From: Burkholderia sp. Ac-20365
GTDB taxonomy: Bacteria > Pseudomonadota > Gammaproteobacteria > Burkholderiales > Burkholderiaceae
Assembly: GCF_017104715.1 (NCBI RefSeq)
Contig: NZ_JAAGPI010000006.1
Location: 62,001 to 126,000, forward strand
Reading direction: 5' to 3'
DNA length: 64,000 nt
Notes under the pieces: model-generated
What the model was told of the DNA's origin: nothing
What the model saw: the letters and a program-made list of their open reading frames with translations, nothing else
Database searches by the model: none
Part shown: in pieces, positions 1 to 8,902 of the stretch
Layout: each line of letters starts with the position of its first letter
Position numbering within the stretch: position 1 is the stretch's first letter
Position numbers and translations under genes: made by a program

Positions 1-1241
1 CGATCATGTTGCGCTGGGCTGCATTGATTCGCGAACACGCGGACGAACTGGCATTGCTCGAAACGCTCGACGCAGGCAAGCCGATTGCCGATACGACCAC
101 TGTCGATGTGCCCGGCGCGGCGTATTGCATCGAATGGTTTGCAGAAGCGATCGACAAGTTTGGCGGCGAAGTCGCGCCAGCAGATCAGCATCTGGTTGGT
201 CTCGTCACACGCGAGCCCATCGGCGTCGTGGCCGCTGTGGTGCCATGGAATTTTCCGCTGCTGATGGCGGCATGGAAATTTGGGCCTGCGCTGGCGGCCG
301 GTAACAGCGTCGTGCTCAAACCCTCGGAGAAGTCTCCGTTGACGGCGATCCGTGTCGCGCGGCTGGCGCTCGAAGCAGGCATTCCGCCGGGCGTGTTCAA
401 CGTGTTGCCGGGCGGCGGCGAAGCAGGCAAGGCGCTCGCATTGCATCGCGACGTGGACTGCATCGCCTTCACAGGCTCCACTCCGGTGGGCAAGCTGATC
501 ACGCAATACGCCGGGGAATCGAACCTTAAACGCGTGTGGCTCGAACTGGGCGGCAAGTCGCCGAATATCGTATTGCCCGGTTGTCCCGATCTGGACCGTG
601 CCGCGAAGACGGCAGCAAGCGCGATCTTCTACAACATGGGCGAGATGTGCACGGCAGGCTCGCGGCTGCTGGTGCATCGGGATATCAAGGAAGCCTTTCT
701 CGACAAGCTGATCGATGCGTCACGCCGCTACGTGCCCGGCAATCCGCTGGATCCTGCCACGGCGATGGGCGCGATCATCGATCAGACACAGCTCGATCGC
801 GTGCTCGGCTATGTCGATGCAGGAAGGCGCGAGGCGAAGCTGTTGACGGGCGGATCGCGCGCGCATGCAGTCGATGGCGGCTTCTACATCGAACCGACCA
901 TTTTCGACACCGGCAACGGCAACGCGCTGATCGCACGTGAAGAAATCTTCGGGCCGGTGCTGTCCGTCATCACATTCGACACGATCGACGAAGCCGTGCG
1001 CATCGCGAACGCGAGCGACTACGGACTCGCCGCCGCTGTCTGGACAGCCGACCTGACCACCGCGCACGACGTATCGCGCAGATTGCGGGCCGGCACCGTG
1101 TGGGTCAACTGCTACGACGAAGGCGGCGACATGAACTTCCCGTTCGGCGGCTACCGGCAATCGGGCAATGGCCGCGACAAGTCACTGCACGCGCTCGAGA
1201 AATACACCGAACTCAAATCGACCCTGATCCGCCTGCGTTAA
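1..1241 (+). CDS. Aldehyde dehydrogenase, PuuC-like, 5' end outside window
   Basis: NAD(P)-dependent aldehyde dehydrogenase that oxidises an aldehyde to its acid in the cytoplasm. The reading frame is open from the window edge. The first ATG (base 6) lies inside the domain, and about 410 residues are visible against roughly 495 in the family, so about 80 N-terminal residues are missing. Visible are the cofactor-binding segment PWNFPLLMAAWK, the FTGST motif, the general base Glu in LELGGK, the catalytic Cys in GEMCTAG and the EEIFGPV motif. The C-terminus SGNGRDKSLHALEKYTELK is very close to E. coli gamma-glutamyl-gamma-aminobutyraldehyde dehydrogenase PuuC, but the substrate here is not settled. 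The porin gene follows after 23 bases, probably in the same transcript. Confidence 0.93.
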   Translation, partial: IMLRWAALIREHADELALLETLDAGKPIADTTTVDVPGAAYCIEWFAEAIDKFGGEVAPADQHLVGLVTREPIGVVAAVVPWNFPLLMAAWKFGPALAAGNSVVLKPSEKSPLTAIRVARLALEAGIPPGVFNVLPGGGEAGKALALHRDVDCIAFTGSTPVGKLITQYAGESNLKRVWLELGGKSPNIVLPGCPDLDRAAKTAASAIFYNMGEMCTAGSRLLVHRDIKEAFLDKLIDASRRYVPGNPLDPATAMGAIIDQTQLDRVLGYVDAGRREAKLLTGGSRAHAVDGGFYIEPTIFDTGNGNALIAREEIFGPVLSVITFDTIDEAVRIANASDYGLAAAVWTADLTTAHDVSRRLRAGTVWVNCYDEGGDMNFPFGGYRQSGNGRDKSLHALEKYTELKSTLIRLR

Positions 1242-1264
1242 TTCAAACCCTGGAGAGAAGCGAC

Positions 1265-2401
1265 ATGAATGCCAAGATGGCTCTGGCAGTGGGAATGCTG
1301 TTCGCGTCCGCTGGCGCACATTCGCAAAGCAGCGTCACGCTGTTTGGCGTGCTGGACGAAGGCATCAACCTGACTAGCAATGCGGGCGGCCACAAGGCGT
1401 GGCAGACGTCGAGTGTGGATCTGGTGACGAGCCGCTGGGGATTGAAGGGCAGCGAAGACCTGGGCGGCGGATTACACGCGATCTTCGATCTGGAGAGCGG
1501 CTTTACGCTGGATAACGGCAGCGCCTATTACGGCGGCAGGCTGTTTGGTTACCAGTCGTATGTCGGCCTGCAATCGGATTCGCTCGGCACGCTCACGTTT
1601 GGACGGCAGTTCGATTCCGTTACCGATGTCATCGGCCTGATGACGGCGAACGGATACTGGGGCGGTTACCTGTTCTCCCATCCGCTCGATAACGACAACA
1701 CCGACGCCACATTCCACGCGAACAACTCGGTCAAATTCACGAGCAACGACTACGGTGGATTGTCAGCCACGGGGCTGTACGGATTCAGCAATCAGGCAGG
1801 CGCATTCGCGGGCAATCGCATGTACAGTGTGGGCCTGAAGTACAGCTATGCGACGTTCACGATCGGCGCGGTGTATGAAGACCTGTCGAATCCGGGTGCG
1901 ACATCGACAGGCGCCGTGGCTTCCGACGACGTGAGCTTCGTTGCGACGAACCAGAAGATCTACGGCATTGGCGCGAGCTACGTCGCCGGGCCCGCGACGC
2001 TCGGCCTGGTCTACACGCACGTGAATCTGCAGCAGCCGACCTCATCCGTCTATATCGGTGATCTCGGCCTGAACAACTCGGGTCTGCGTTTCGACAACGT
2101 GGAATTTAACGTGAAGTACGACGTTCGACCGGATGTGTCGGTCGGCGCAATGTACACGTACACGATGGCGCATCTGAAACGCGAGGGCACAGAAAGCGCG
2201 TTGCACTGGAATCAGATCGGGTTGATGGCGCAGTACCTGTTGTCCAGGCGCACCGGCATCTATACGCAACTGGTCTACCAGAAGCTCAGCGGCGGCAATA
2301 CGGGAACGGCGCTGGATACGGCATTCATTCCCGGCGCGGCGAGCCCGTCGTCGAATTCACATCAGGCCGTGGCGCGTATCGGGATGACGCACTCATTCTA
2401 G
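1265..2401 (+). CDS. Outer-membrane porin, OmpC-like (Burkholderia type)
   Basis: General diffusion porin of 378 residues, expected to form a trimeric 16-strand beta barrel in the outer membrane. A short signal peptide ending in AGAHS is followed by QSSVTLFGVLDEGIN, the classic first strand of beta-proteobacterial porins. RWGLKGSEDLGGGLHAIFDL and the terminal aromatic residue (HSF) are family hallmarks. The reading frame extends further upstream, but the ATG at 1265 follows a GGAGAGAAG ribosome site and starts directly at the signal peptide. Its position behind the aldehyde dehydrogenase suggests uptake of the compound that pathway uses. The 3' end overlaps the convergent SnoaL-like gene by 9 bases. 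Confidence 0.92.
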   Translation: MNAKMALAVGMLFASAGAHSQSSVTLFGVLDEGINLTSNAGGHKAWQTSSVDLVTSRWGLKGSEDLGGGLHAIFDLESGFTLDNGSAYYGGRLFGYQSYVGLQSDSLGTLTFGRQFDSVTDVIGLMTANGYWGGYLFSHPLDNDNTDATFHANNSVKFTSNDYGGLSATGLYGFSNQAGAFAGNRMYSVGLKYSYATFTIGAVYEDLSNPGATSTGAVASDDVSFVATNQKIYGIGASYVAGPATLGLVYTHVNLQQPTSSVYIGDLGLNNSGLRFDNVEFNVKYDVRPDVSVGAMYTYTMAHLKREGTESALHWNQIGLMAQYLLSRRTGIYTQLVYQKLSGGNTGTALDTAFIPGAASPSSNSHQAVARIGMTHSF

Positions 2402-2797
2402 GCTCGATGTCAGTGCCGACAGATGTTCATGCACGGCCAGCCATCCACTGGAACCATCGTGTTGGAAAACGATGGTTTCTCTTTCCTGCGAATGCGTTTC
2501 CTGCGTCCCGAACCGCACGCGGGTACTGACGCTATGCATGAAGATGGCGACGTCGCCCATGCATTGAACATGCTGATCCGACGATTCGCACGAAAGCACT
2601 TTGAAGCCGTCCGCTTCCCAGTCGTTCCAGAGCGAGCGATAGGCCGCTCTCGATTCCAGGCGCCCGGGCACGTTGTGAAATACAAACGTCGCATCGGGCG
2701 CAAACGCCTGAAAATACCGCTCCGTATCGTGACTGGCGAACGCCGCGACGAGTTTTTGCGCTGCTTCGTGCACTTCGAGTTCTTGAACCGACGCCAT
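2393..2797 (-). CDS. SnoaL/NTF2-like (DUF4440-type) protein
   Basis: Small alpha+beta-barrel protein of 134 residues. The pattern of an N-terminal helix (AAQKLVAAFASHDTERYFQAF), then APDATFVFHN, the middle YRSLW and late strands with EHLS fits the NTF2-like superfamily. Members are enzymes such as isomerases and hydrolases, or ligand-binding proteins, so no reaction can be assigned. The start is the ATG at 2797, preceded by GGGAG five bases upstream; the frame continues upstream without family-like sequence. It is convergent with the porin and divergent from the NCS1 permease, with a 237-base intergenic region. Confidence 0.75.
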   Translation of the reverse strand: MASVQELEVHEAAQKLVAAFASHDTERYFQAFAPDATFVFHNVPGRLESRAAYRSLWNDWEADGFKVLSCESSDQHVQCMGDVAIFMHSVSTRVRFGTQETHSQERETIVFQHDGSSGWLAVHEHLSALTSSLE

Positions 2798-3034
2798 GGA
2801 ATCTCCCGGGATTGCCCGTTTCAGGTGAGAGCGATCAATTGATAAAGCGATTGGCGCCCAGTATCTACGAATGCGCACCAGCTTAAAGATCAACCTGTCG
2901 ATGTTCGCTTCGACCGCGCCCGATGCGACCGATACATCGAGATCAATCAATGTACAGTTCGCATCTGGCAATTTTTTTCCGTGTGATGCTGCTTCTACAC
3001 TTCGCAGGCCAGAACCTAAAGCGGAGACCCGAGC

Positions 3035-4570
3035 ATGGCATCCTCGTCAGAGTCGTCAATTACGACGATCGAACAGATAGGCGTTGAACAGATTCCCGAC
3101 GACCAGCGCACGGCGACGGCGCTCGACATGTTCCGGGTCACGTTCGGCGGCGCGAATACGTTTGCGACCTCGGTACTGGGCGCATTCCCGATCATGTTCG
3201 GCCTCTCGTTCTGGCAGGGCGCCGCGAGCATCGTAACGGGCGTGGTGCTGGGCGCGCTGATACTCGCGCCGATGGCGGTGTTCGGGCCGCTGAACGGCAC
3301 CAACAACGCGGTATCGTCGGGCGCGCACTTTGGGGTGCATGGGCGGATCGTCGGCTCGTTTCTGTCGCTGCTGACCGCGATTGCATTCTTTTCGCTGTCG
3401 GTCTGGAGTTCGGGCGACGCGCTCGTGGGTGGCGCTCATCGACTGCTGGGCCTGCCGGAAAACAACGTCACGCTGGCATGCGCTTATGGCCTGTTTTCAG
3501 TGCTGGTGCTCGTGATCTGCATCTACGGGTTCCGCTTCATGTTGTACGTCAACAAGATTGCGGTCTGGAGCGCCAGCGCGCTGTTTCTGCTGGGCGTATT
3601 CGCATTCGGCGGCGCGTTCGACCCGAACTACGCGGGCCAGTACGGCGCTTCCGCCGACGCCGCGACGCGCGCAATGCTGGTGCCTTCTTTCGTCGGCGCG
3701 ACGGTGCTGGCGCTGAGCAATCCCATTTCATTCGGTGCGTTTCTCGGCGACTGGGGCCGCTACATTCCCGCGAATACGCCAAAGCGTAACGTGATGCTGG
3801 CCGCGTTCGCATCGCAGATTGCGACGCTGATTCCGTTCTTCTTCGGGCTCGTCACCGCGACGCTGGTGGCGACGCAAGCGCCGCAATACATCAAGGACAA
3901 CAACTACGTCGGCGGCCTGCTCGCCATTTCGCCGACGTGGTTCTTTCTGCCCGTGTGCCTGATCGCGCTGATCGGCGGCTTCTCGACGGGTACCACCTCG
4001 CTCTACGGCACCGGGCTGGACATGTCGAGCGTGTTCACGCGGCTCTCTCGCGCACGGGCGACGCTCTTGATCGGCGTTGCATCGATCGTGTTCATTTTTG
4101 TGGGCCGGTTCGCGGCGAATCTGGTCGAGAGCGTGTCGACGTTCGCGGTTCTGATCATCACCTGCACGACGCCGTGGATGGTCATCATGATGCTCGGCTA
4201 TCTGACGCGCCGCGGCTTCTACAAGGCCGACGATCTGCAGGTGTTCACGCGCGGACAGCAGGGCGGCGCGTACTGGTTCCATCATGGCTGGAACTGGCGC
4301 GGACTCGGCGCATGGATTCCGAGCGCCGTGCTGGGGCTGTGCTTCGTGAACGTGCCGGGACAGTTCGTCGGCCGCTTCGGCAATCTGGCGGGCGGCATCG
4401 ATATCAGTCTGCCCGTTACGATGGCGCTTGCCGCGACCTTGTATCTGAGCCTGTTGCGACTCTTTCCTGAGCCGGCAGATGTGTACGGTCCGCGCGGTCC
4501 GCGTCTTGTGAGCGCCGGTGCGAGCACCGCAGAAGAGATCCGGGCAGGACGCGACCGCTCGGTAGCTTGA
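3035..4570 (+). CDS. NCS1-family nucleobase/cytosine-type permease
   Basis: Inner-membrane cation symporter of 511 residues, expected to carry a nucleobase or related heterocycle. About twelve hydrophobic segments are visible. The N-terminal part (DMFRVTFGGANTFATSVLG) and NPISFGAFLGDWGRYIP fit the cytosine/purine permease fold. ATG at 3035 has GGAGA upstream. The MBL-fold hydrolase begins 32 bases after its stop, so the pair is probably cotranscribed, and the hydrolase may act on the imported compound (inference). The exact substrate cannot be read from the sequence. Confidence 0.88.
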   Translation: MASSSESSITTIEQIGVEQIPDDQRTATALDMFRVTFGGANTFATSVLGAFPIMFGLSFWQGAASIVTGVVLGALILAPMAVFGPLNGTNNAVSSGAHFGVHGRIVGSFLSLLTAIAFFSLSVWSSGDALVGGAHRLLGLPENNVTLACAYGLFSVLVLVICIYGFRFMLYVNKIAVWSASALFLLGVFAFGGAFDPNYAGQYGASADAATRAMLVPSFVGATVLALSNPISFGAFLGDWGRYIPANTPKRNVMLAAFASQIATLIPFFFGLVTATLVATQAPQYIKDNNYVGGLLAISPTWFFLPVCLIALIGGFSTGTTSLYGTGLDMSSVFTRLSRARATLLIGVASIVFIFVGRFAANLVESVSTFAVLIITCTTPWMVIMMLGYLTRRGFYKADDLQVFTRGQQGGAYWFHHGWNWRGLGAWIPSAVLGLCFVNVPGQFVGRFGNLAGGIDISLPVTMALAATLYLSLLRLFPEPADVYGPRGPRLVSAGASTAEEIRAGRDRSVA

Positions 4571-4602
4571 GCGCTCATCATCGCCTATAACTGGAGCGCC
4601 TG

Positions 4603-5355
4603 ATGCAGCACATCGGCACAGCAAAGGCGGAAGACTGGTACGCAGTCCAGTCGTTCGACGCGGGCGTTACGCTGATATCCGAGCGCTTTATCGATCCGTT
4701 CTACCGCTGCAACATCTGGCACGTGCGCGGGCGCGATCATGATCTGCTCATTGACTCCGGCATGGGCGTGGTGAGTCTCAAGGCGTCGATCCCATGGCTT
4801 GCGGAGCGACCGGTCACGGCAGTGGCGAGTCACTGCCACTTCGACCATATCGGCAACCATCACGAATTCGATCAGCGGGTGTGCCATTGCGCCGAGGCAC
4901 ATGTTCTCGCGCAGCCGGATCCACGCGAGACACTCGCCGACCGGTTCGCCGTCGTCGAGATGTTTTCTGCGCTGCCACCGGGCGGCTATGCACAGCAGGC
5001 GTATCGCGTTCAACCCGCTCCCGCGACGCGCGTCGTCGAACACGGCGACGTCATCGATCTGGGCGACCGGCAGTTTCAGGTGTTGCACGTGCCGGGTCAT
5101 TCGCCGGGCTCGATCGCGTTGTGGGAGGCACAGACAGGCGTGCTCTTTTCCGGCGATTGCGTGTACGACGGGCCGTTAATCGACGATGCCTTCCGCTCAT
5201 CTGTCGACGACTATTGCGAATCCATGGAGCGATTGCGCGAATTGCCCGTGCGCGTCGTGCATGGCGGACACTTTCCGAGCTTTGGTGCGCAGCGTTTCAG
5301 CGAACTGATCGACGACTATCAGGCGGGAAAACGTCTTCAGGGCTGTCCGCGCTAG
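4603..5355 (+). CDS. MBL-fold metallo-hydrolase
   Basis: Metallo-beta-lactamase-superfamily hydrolase of 250 residues. The zinc motif HxHxDH is present as SHCHFDHIGNHH (His77, His79, Asp81, His82). It is followed by the family's later metal ligands in HVPGHSPGS and LFSGDCVYDG, and a C-terminal His in VHGGHFPSFG. These enzymes hydrolyse esters, thioesters, lactones or cyclic amides, and the substrate is unknown. No signal peptide is seen, so it is cytosolic. It follows the NCS1 permease closely, and its last 4 bases overlap the convergent GntR regulator gene. Confidence 0.87.
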   Translation: MQHIGTAKAEDWYAVQSFDAGVTLISERFIDPFYRCNIWHVRGRDHDLLIDSGMGVVSLKASIPWLAERPVTAVASHCHFDHIGNHHEFDQRVCHCAEAHVLAQPDPRETLADRFAVVEMFSALPPGGYAQQAYRVQPAPATRVVEHGDVIDLGDRQFQVLHVPGHSPGSIALWEAQTGVLFSGDCVYDGPLIDDAFRSSVDDYCESMERLRELPVRVVHGGHFPSFGAQRFSELIDDYQAGKRLQGCPR

Positions 5356-6065
5356 ACGTTGAACTGCCGTCCAACATAATCGATGTGCACGTACATGGCC
5401 TGCTGCGCGGCATCGGCATTGCCTTCACGAATCGCGTAATAAATCGATTCGTGCTGGCACAGGCGATTGCGCGCCTGCTCGGCGGCGTTCGCGTTGTTGA
5501 CGGTTGCGTCGTAGGTATTGCTCGCAATGTGATCGCGCAACATGCCGATCACGCTTGCATAGAACTGGTCGAGCAGCCGGTTTTGCGACGCGGCCACTAG
5601 CGCAGTATGAAACTCGCCGTCTGTCGCCGCTTCTTCATCGACATCCTTACCCGCAACCGCGTTGCGCATGCGTTCAAGCACGGCCTCGAAACGTTCGAGC
5701 TCGCGATGCGACGCACGTTGCGCAGCGAAACGGGCTGCCGCGCACTCGAATACCAATCGAAATTCAAGCGTTTCTGAACGCAGCGGCGGCGTATCGGCGA
5801 TGAGTTGAAGCCACGGCGCCGTGAGTGTCGCCGGCTTGCTGCGCAGCAGATACACACCGCTGCCACGCCGCGTTTCCAGCAGCCCCTTCGTGGCGAGGCG
5901 TCCGATCGCTTCGCGCACCGTCGCGCGCGACACACCGAATGACTCCGCGAGCGTGCGTTCGGACGGCAGGCGTTCGTCGGGTTGCCAGCGGCCTTCCTGA
6001 ATGCCCGATTCGATGCGGCGGATTGTCTGCGCCAATGCGCCCGTTGCTTTCAATCGACTTTCCAC
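5352..6065 (-). CDS. GntR-family regulator, FadR/FCD subfamily
   Basis: DNA-binding repressor or activator of 237 residues. The N-terminal winged helix (about residues 10-75) contains RLPSERTLAESFGVSRATVREA and RRGSGVYLL, typical of GntR. The rest (about 95-225) is an alpha-helical FCD ligand domain with conserved Glu and His residues. The start is a GTG at 6065 with AAGGA seven bases upstream; no in-frame ATG fits. It is divergent from the sugar-acid dehydratase and KdgT genes, the usual arrangement for an FCD regulator of hexuronate or aldarate catabolism, so those genes are its likely targets (inference). Confidence 0.9.
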   Translation of the reverse strand: MESRLKATGALAQTIRRIESGIQEGRWQPDERLPSERTLAESFGVSRATVREAIGRLATKGLLETRRGSGVYLLRSKPATLTAPWLQLIADTPPLRSETLEFRLVFECAAARFAAQRASHRELERFEAVLERMRNAVAGKDVDEEAATDGEFHTALVAASQNRLLDQFYASVIGMLRDHIASNTYDATVNNANAAEQARNRLCQHESIYYAIREGNADAAQQAMYVHIDYVGRQFNV

Positions 6066-6239
6066 AGTTCATCCTTCGTCAGCCACGCGGGGCGCATCTT
6101 GTCCCCTGATAAAAGTGGCCTGACCAGTTTGCGCGTCGTGTCGCGCCGGCCGCAATATGAGTCCGCGCCGGCAAACGCTCCGCATTCCAGCAGAGAGCGT
6201 CGCCCGCTCAACCCCACAATCCGGAACAGGAGGACCATG

Positions 6240-7766
6240 ATGAGCCAGGTCACACCCGCCATTAAACTGCACGATCTCGACGACGTATTGATCGCACGCG
6301 GCGCGCTTGCCGCCGGCACTATTCTCGCTGATTTCGACAATCTCGTTGCGGCGGCTGACATTCCCGCCGCGCACAAGATTGCCTGCCGCGACGTCGAGCA
6401 AGGTGCGCCGGTGCGGCGCTACGGCCAGATCATCGGCTTCGCGACGCAGCCGATTCGCGCGGGCGATCACGTTCACGTGCACAACATGTCGATGGGCGAT
6501 TTCGCGCGCGACTACGCATTCGGCGAAGACATGAAGGCGGTCGATCCCGCTGCGGCGCCGCTCACGTTCAATGGTTTTCGCCGCGCGGACGGCCGCGTCG
6601 CGACGCGCAACTACATCGGCGTGGTCAGCACCGTGAACTGCTCGGCCACCGTCACGAAGCTCGTTGCGCAGCACTTCGCGCAACCGGGCGCGCTCGACGC
6701 CTATCCGAATGTCGACGGCATCGTGCCGATCACGCACAGCTTCGGTTGCTGTATCGACCATCATGGCGAAGGCATTCAGCAGTTGCGCCGCACGGTCGGC
6801 GGGTACGTGAAGCATCCGAACTTCGCCGGCATCGTCATCATCGGGCTTGGCTGCGAGGCGAACCAGATGGGCGCCATGTTCATCGCGGAAGGTGTCGAAC
6901 CGGGTCCGCTGCTCGTGCCGCTCGTGATGCAGGAAGAAGGCGGTACGCAAAAGACCGTCGACGCAGCCATCGCCGCAGTCAAAAACATGCTGCCTGTCGC
7001 CAATCAGGCAGTGCGTGAGCCCGTGCCTGTTTCGCACATCAACATCGCGCTGCAGTGCGGCGGCTCCGATGGTTATTCGGGCATCACGGCCAATCCGGCA
7101 TTGGGTGCGGCGGTCGATCTGCTGGTGCGGCACGGCGGCACCGCGATCCTGTCGGAAACGCCGGAGATTTACGGCGCGGAGCATCTGCTGACACGTCGTG
7201 CCGTGAGCAAGGACGTGGGCGAAAAGATCGTCGAGCGGATTCACTGGTGGGAAGACTACGCAAAGCGCGAGAAGGGCAGCATCGACAACAATCCGACGCC
7301 GGGTAACAAGGCGGGCGGCCTCACGACGATTCTCGAGAAATCGCTGGGTGCAGTCGCCAAGAGCGGTTCGTCGCCGCTGATGGGCGTGTACCGCTACGCC
7401 GAGCCGATCGACACCCACGGCCTCGTCTTCATGGACGCGCCGGGTTATGACCCGATGGGCGCGACGGGGCAGATTGCGAGCGGCGCGAATCTCGTCGTAT
7501 TCACGACGGGCCGCGGCTCCTGCTTCGGCGCAAAACCGGCGCCGTCGATCAAGCTCGCAACCAACTCCACGATGTACAAGCGGATGGCCGATGACATGGA
7601 CATCAACTGCGGCGACATCATGGACGGCACCGTGAGCGTCGAGCAGAAGGGCGAAGAAATTTTCCGGATGATCATCGACGTCGCATCGGGCCACAAGAGC
7701 AAGAGCGAAGCGCTGGGCGTCGGCAATGAAGAATTCGTGCCCTGGATGATCGGCGCGCAGATGTAA
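6240..7766 (+). CDS. UxaA/GarD-family sugar-acid dehydratase
   Basis: Dehydratase of 508 residues expected to turn an aldonate or aldarate (altronate or galactarate in characterised relatives) into a 2-keto-3-deoxy sugar acid. An N-terminal SAF domain (about 10-90, with [18 protein letters not shown]) is followed by the UxaA domain. The latter includes [40 protein letters not shown] and [10 protein letters not shown], with conserved Cys residues. Two adjacent ATG codons exist at 6237 and 6240; the second is preferred because AGGAGG (6228-6233) lies six bases before it. The next gene is a KdgT-type permease, which fits 2-keto-3-deoxygluconate chemistry. Confidence 0.88.
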   Translation: MSQVTPAIKLHDLDDVLIARGALAAGTILADFDNLVAAADIPAAHKIACRDVEQGAPVRRYGQIIGFATQPIRAGDHVHVHNMSMGDFARDYAFGEDMKAVDPAAAPLTFNGFRRADGRVATRNYIGVVSTVNCSATVTKLVAQHFAQPGALDAYPNVDGIVPITHSFGCCIDHHGEGIQQLRRTVGGYVKHPNFAGIVIIGLGCEANQMGAMFIAEGVEPGPLLVPLVMQEEGGTQKTVDAAIAAVKNMLPVANQAVREPVPVSHINIALQCGGSDGYSGITANPALGAAVDLLVRHGGTAILSETPEIYGAEHLLTRRAVSKDVGEKIVERIHWWEDYAKREKGSIDNNPTPGNKAGGLTTILEKSLGAVAKSGSSPLMGVYRYAEPIDTHGLVFMDAPGYDPMGATGQIASGANLVVFTTGRGSCFGAKPAPSIKLATNSTMYKRMADDMDINCGDIMDGTVSVEQKGEEIFRMIIDVASGHKSKSEALGVGNEEFVPWMIGAQM

Positions 7767-7801
7767 GAGACCGCGCGCGTCGCGTCACGCGATGCGCAAC
7801 C

Positions 7802-7842
7802 GTGCGGTGCAGTTGGAGCACTGTGTCTTCAGTTCACCGCAC
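7802..7842 (+). promoter_or_regulatory. Inverted repeat between dehydratase and kdgT
   Basis: GTGCGGTG (7802-7809) pairs perfectly with CACCGCAC (7835-7842) over a 25-base loop, in the 137-base gap before kdgT. There is no following T run, so it is not a standard terminator. It may be an mRNA structure that separates expression of the two genes. Confidence 0.3.
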
Positions 7843-7903
7843 GCCGCAAGATAAATGCTGGTCGGGCCATGTCGAACCCGCGCCAGGATCATGGAGACTC
7901 GAC

Positions 7904-8881
7904 ATGAAAATCAAACAAGCCATCGAACGCTTTCCTGGCGGCATGATGGTCATTCCTTTGCTTTGGGGCAGCCTGCTGAACACTTTCGCGCCGAAGGTGC
8001 TCGGTATCGGCAGTTTTTCGACGCAGCTCGCGCATGGCGCGTTGCCTATCCTCGCGGTGTTCTTCGTTTGCATGGGCGCGGAAATCCAGTTGCGCACGGC
8101 ACCGCGCGCGCTGAGGAACGGCGCCGCCATCACGCTTGCCAAGCTCGCGAGCGGCGTGCTGATTGGTTTGCTCGTCGGCAAGGTGTTCGGCGCGAACGGC
8201 TTTCTCGGTCTTTCCGGCATGGCGATCATCGCGGCCGTGACGAACGCGAACATGGGACTTTACGCAGCACTGACACGGCAATTCGGCGACGAGGTCGATC
8301 GCGGTGCGCTTGCCGTTCTGTCCATTCTGGAAGGACCATTCGTGACGATGCTCGCGCTGGGCTTGTCGGGTCTCGCGAAGATCCCCGTTCTCGATCTCGT
8401 CGCAACCGTGCTGCCGATTGTCATCGGCATGGTGCTGGGCAACATCGACGAGGACATGCGCAGGTTTCTCAAGTCGGGCGGCGATCTGCTGATTCCGTTC
8501 TTCGCATTCGGTCTCGGCGCACAGATCAATCTGCACGCGATTCTTGGCGCGGGTTTGTCGGGAGTCGTGCTCGGTCTGATTACGCTGGCAGTCGGCGCGG
8601 TATTCAACGTGATCGCTTCACGTCTTGCGGGCGGTTCGGGCGTGGGCGGCGTGGCGTCGGCGACGACGGCGGGCAACGCGGTGGCGACGCCCACGGCGAT
8701 CGCTGCCGTCGATCCCCGGCTCGGCTCGCTGGTCGCGGTGGCCACGCCTCAGATCGCTGCGTCCACGATCGTCACTTCGCTGCTCGCACCGTTGCTGACG
8801 GCTGCGTATGCACGATGGCGCGCACGCCGTGCAACAGGAACCGTTGAGGAAGTCACGATCGTCGAGCACGCCGACGCGTGA
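7904..8881 (+). CDS. kdgT: 2-keto-3-deoxygluconate permease (KdgT family)
   Basis: Inner-membrane proton symporter of 325 residues, matching the usual length of KdgT (about 327). It begins [19 protein letters not shown] and contains [29 protein letters not shown] and [14 protein letters not shown], all typical of the family, with about ten membrane segments. Start ATG 7904 has GGAG eight bases upstream; the longer open frame before it is non-coding. It follows the UxaA-type dehydratase, so uptake of a keto-deoxy sugar acid joins the dehydratase product pool. Both genes are probably under the divergent GntR/FCD regulator. Confidence 0.9.
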   Translation: MKIKQAIERFPGGMMVIPLLWGSLLNTFAPKVLGIGSFSTQLAHGALPILAVFFVCMGAEIQLRTAPRALRNGAAITLAKLASGVLIGLLVGKVFGANGFLGLSGMAIIAAVTNANMGLYAALTRQFGDEVDRGALAVLSILEGPFVTMLALGLSGLAKIPVLDLVATVLPIVIGMVLGNIDEDMRRFLKSGGDLLIPFFAFGLGAQINLHAILGAGLSGVVLGLITLAVGAVFNVIASRLAGGSGVGGVASATTAGNAVATPTAIAAVDPRLGSLVAVATPQIAASTIVTSLLAPLLTAAYARWRARRATGTVEEVTIVEHADA

Positions 8882-8902
8882 AGACTGCGGGCGAGTGCGG
8901 TT

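Noticed and set aside
6066..6236. GntR/FCD operator in the divergent region (GTGGCCTGACCAG near 6114)
   Set aside because: The dyad is imperfect and occurs once; not enough to call a site.
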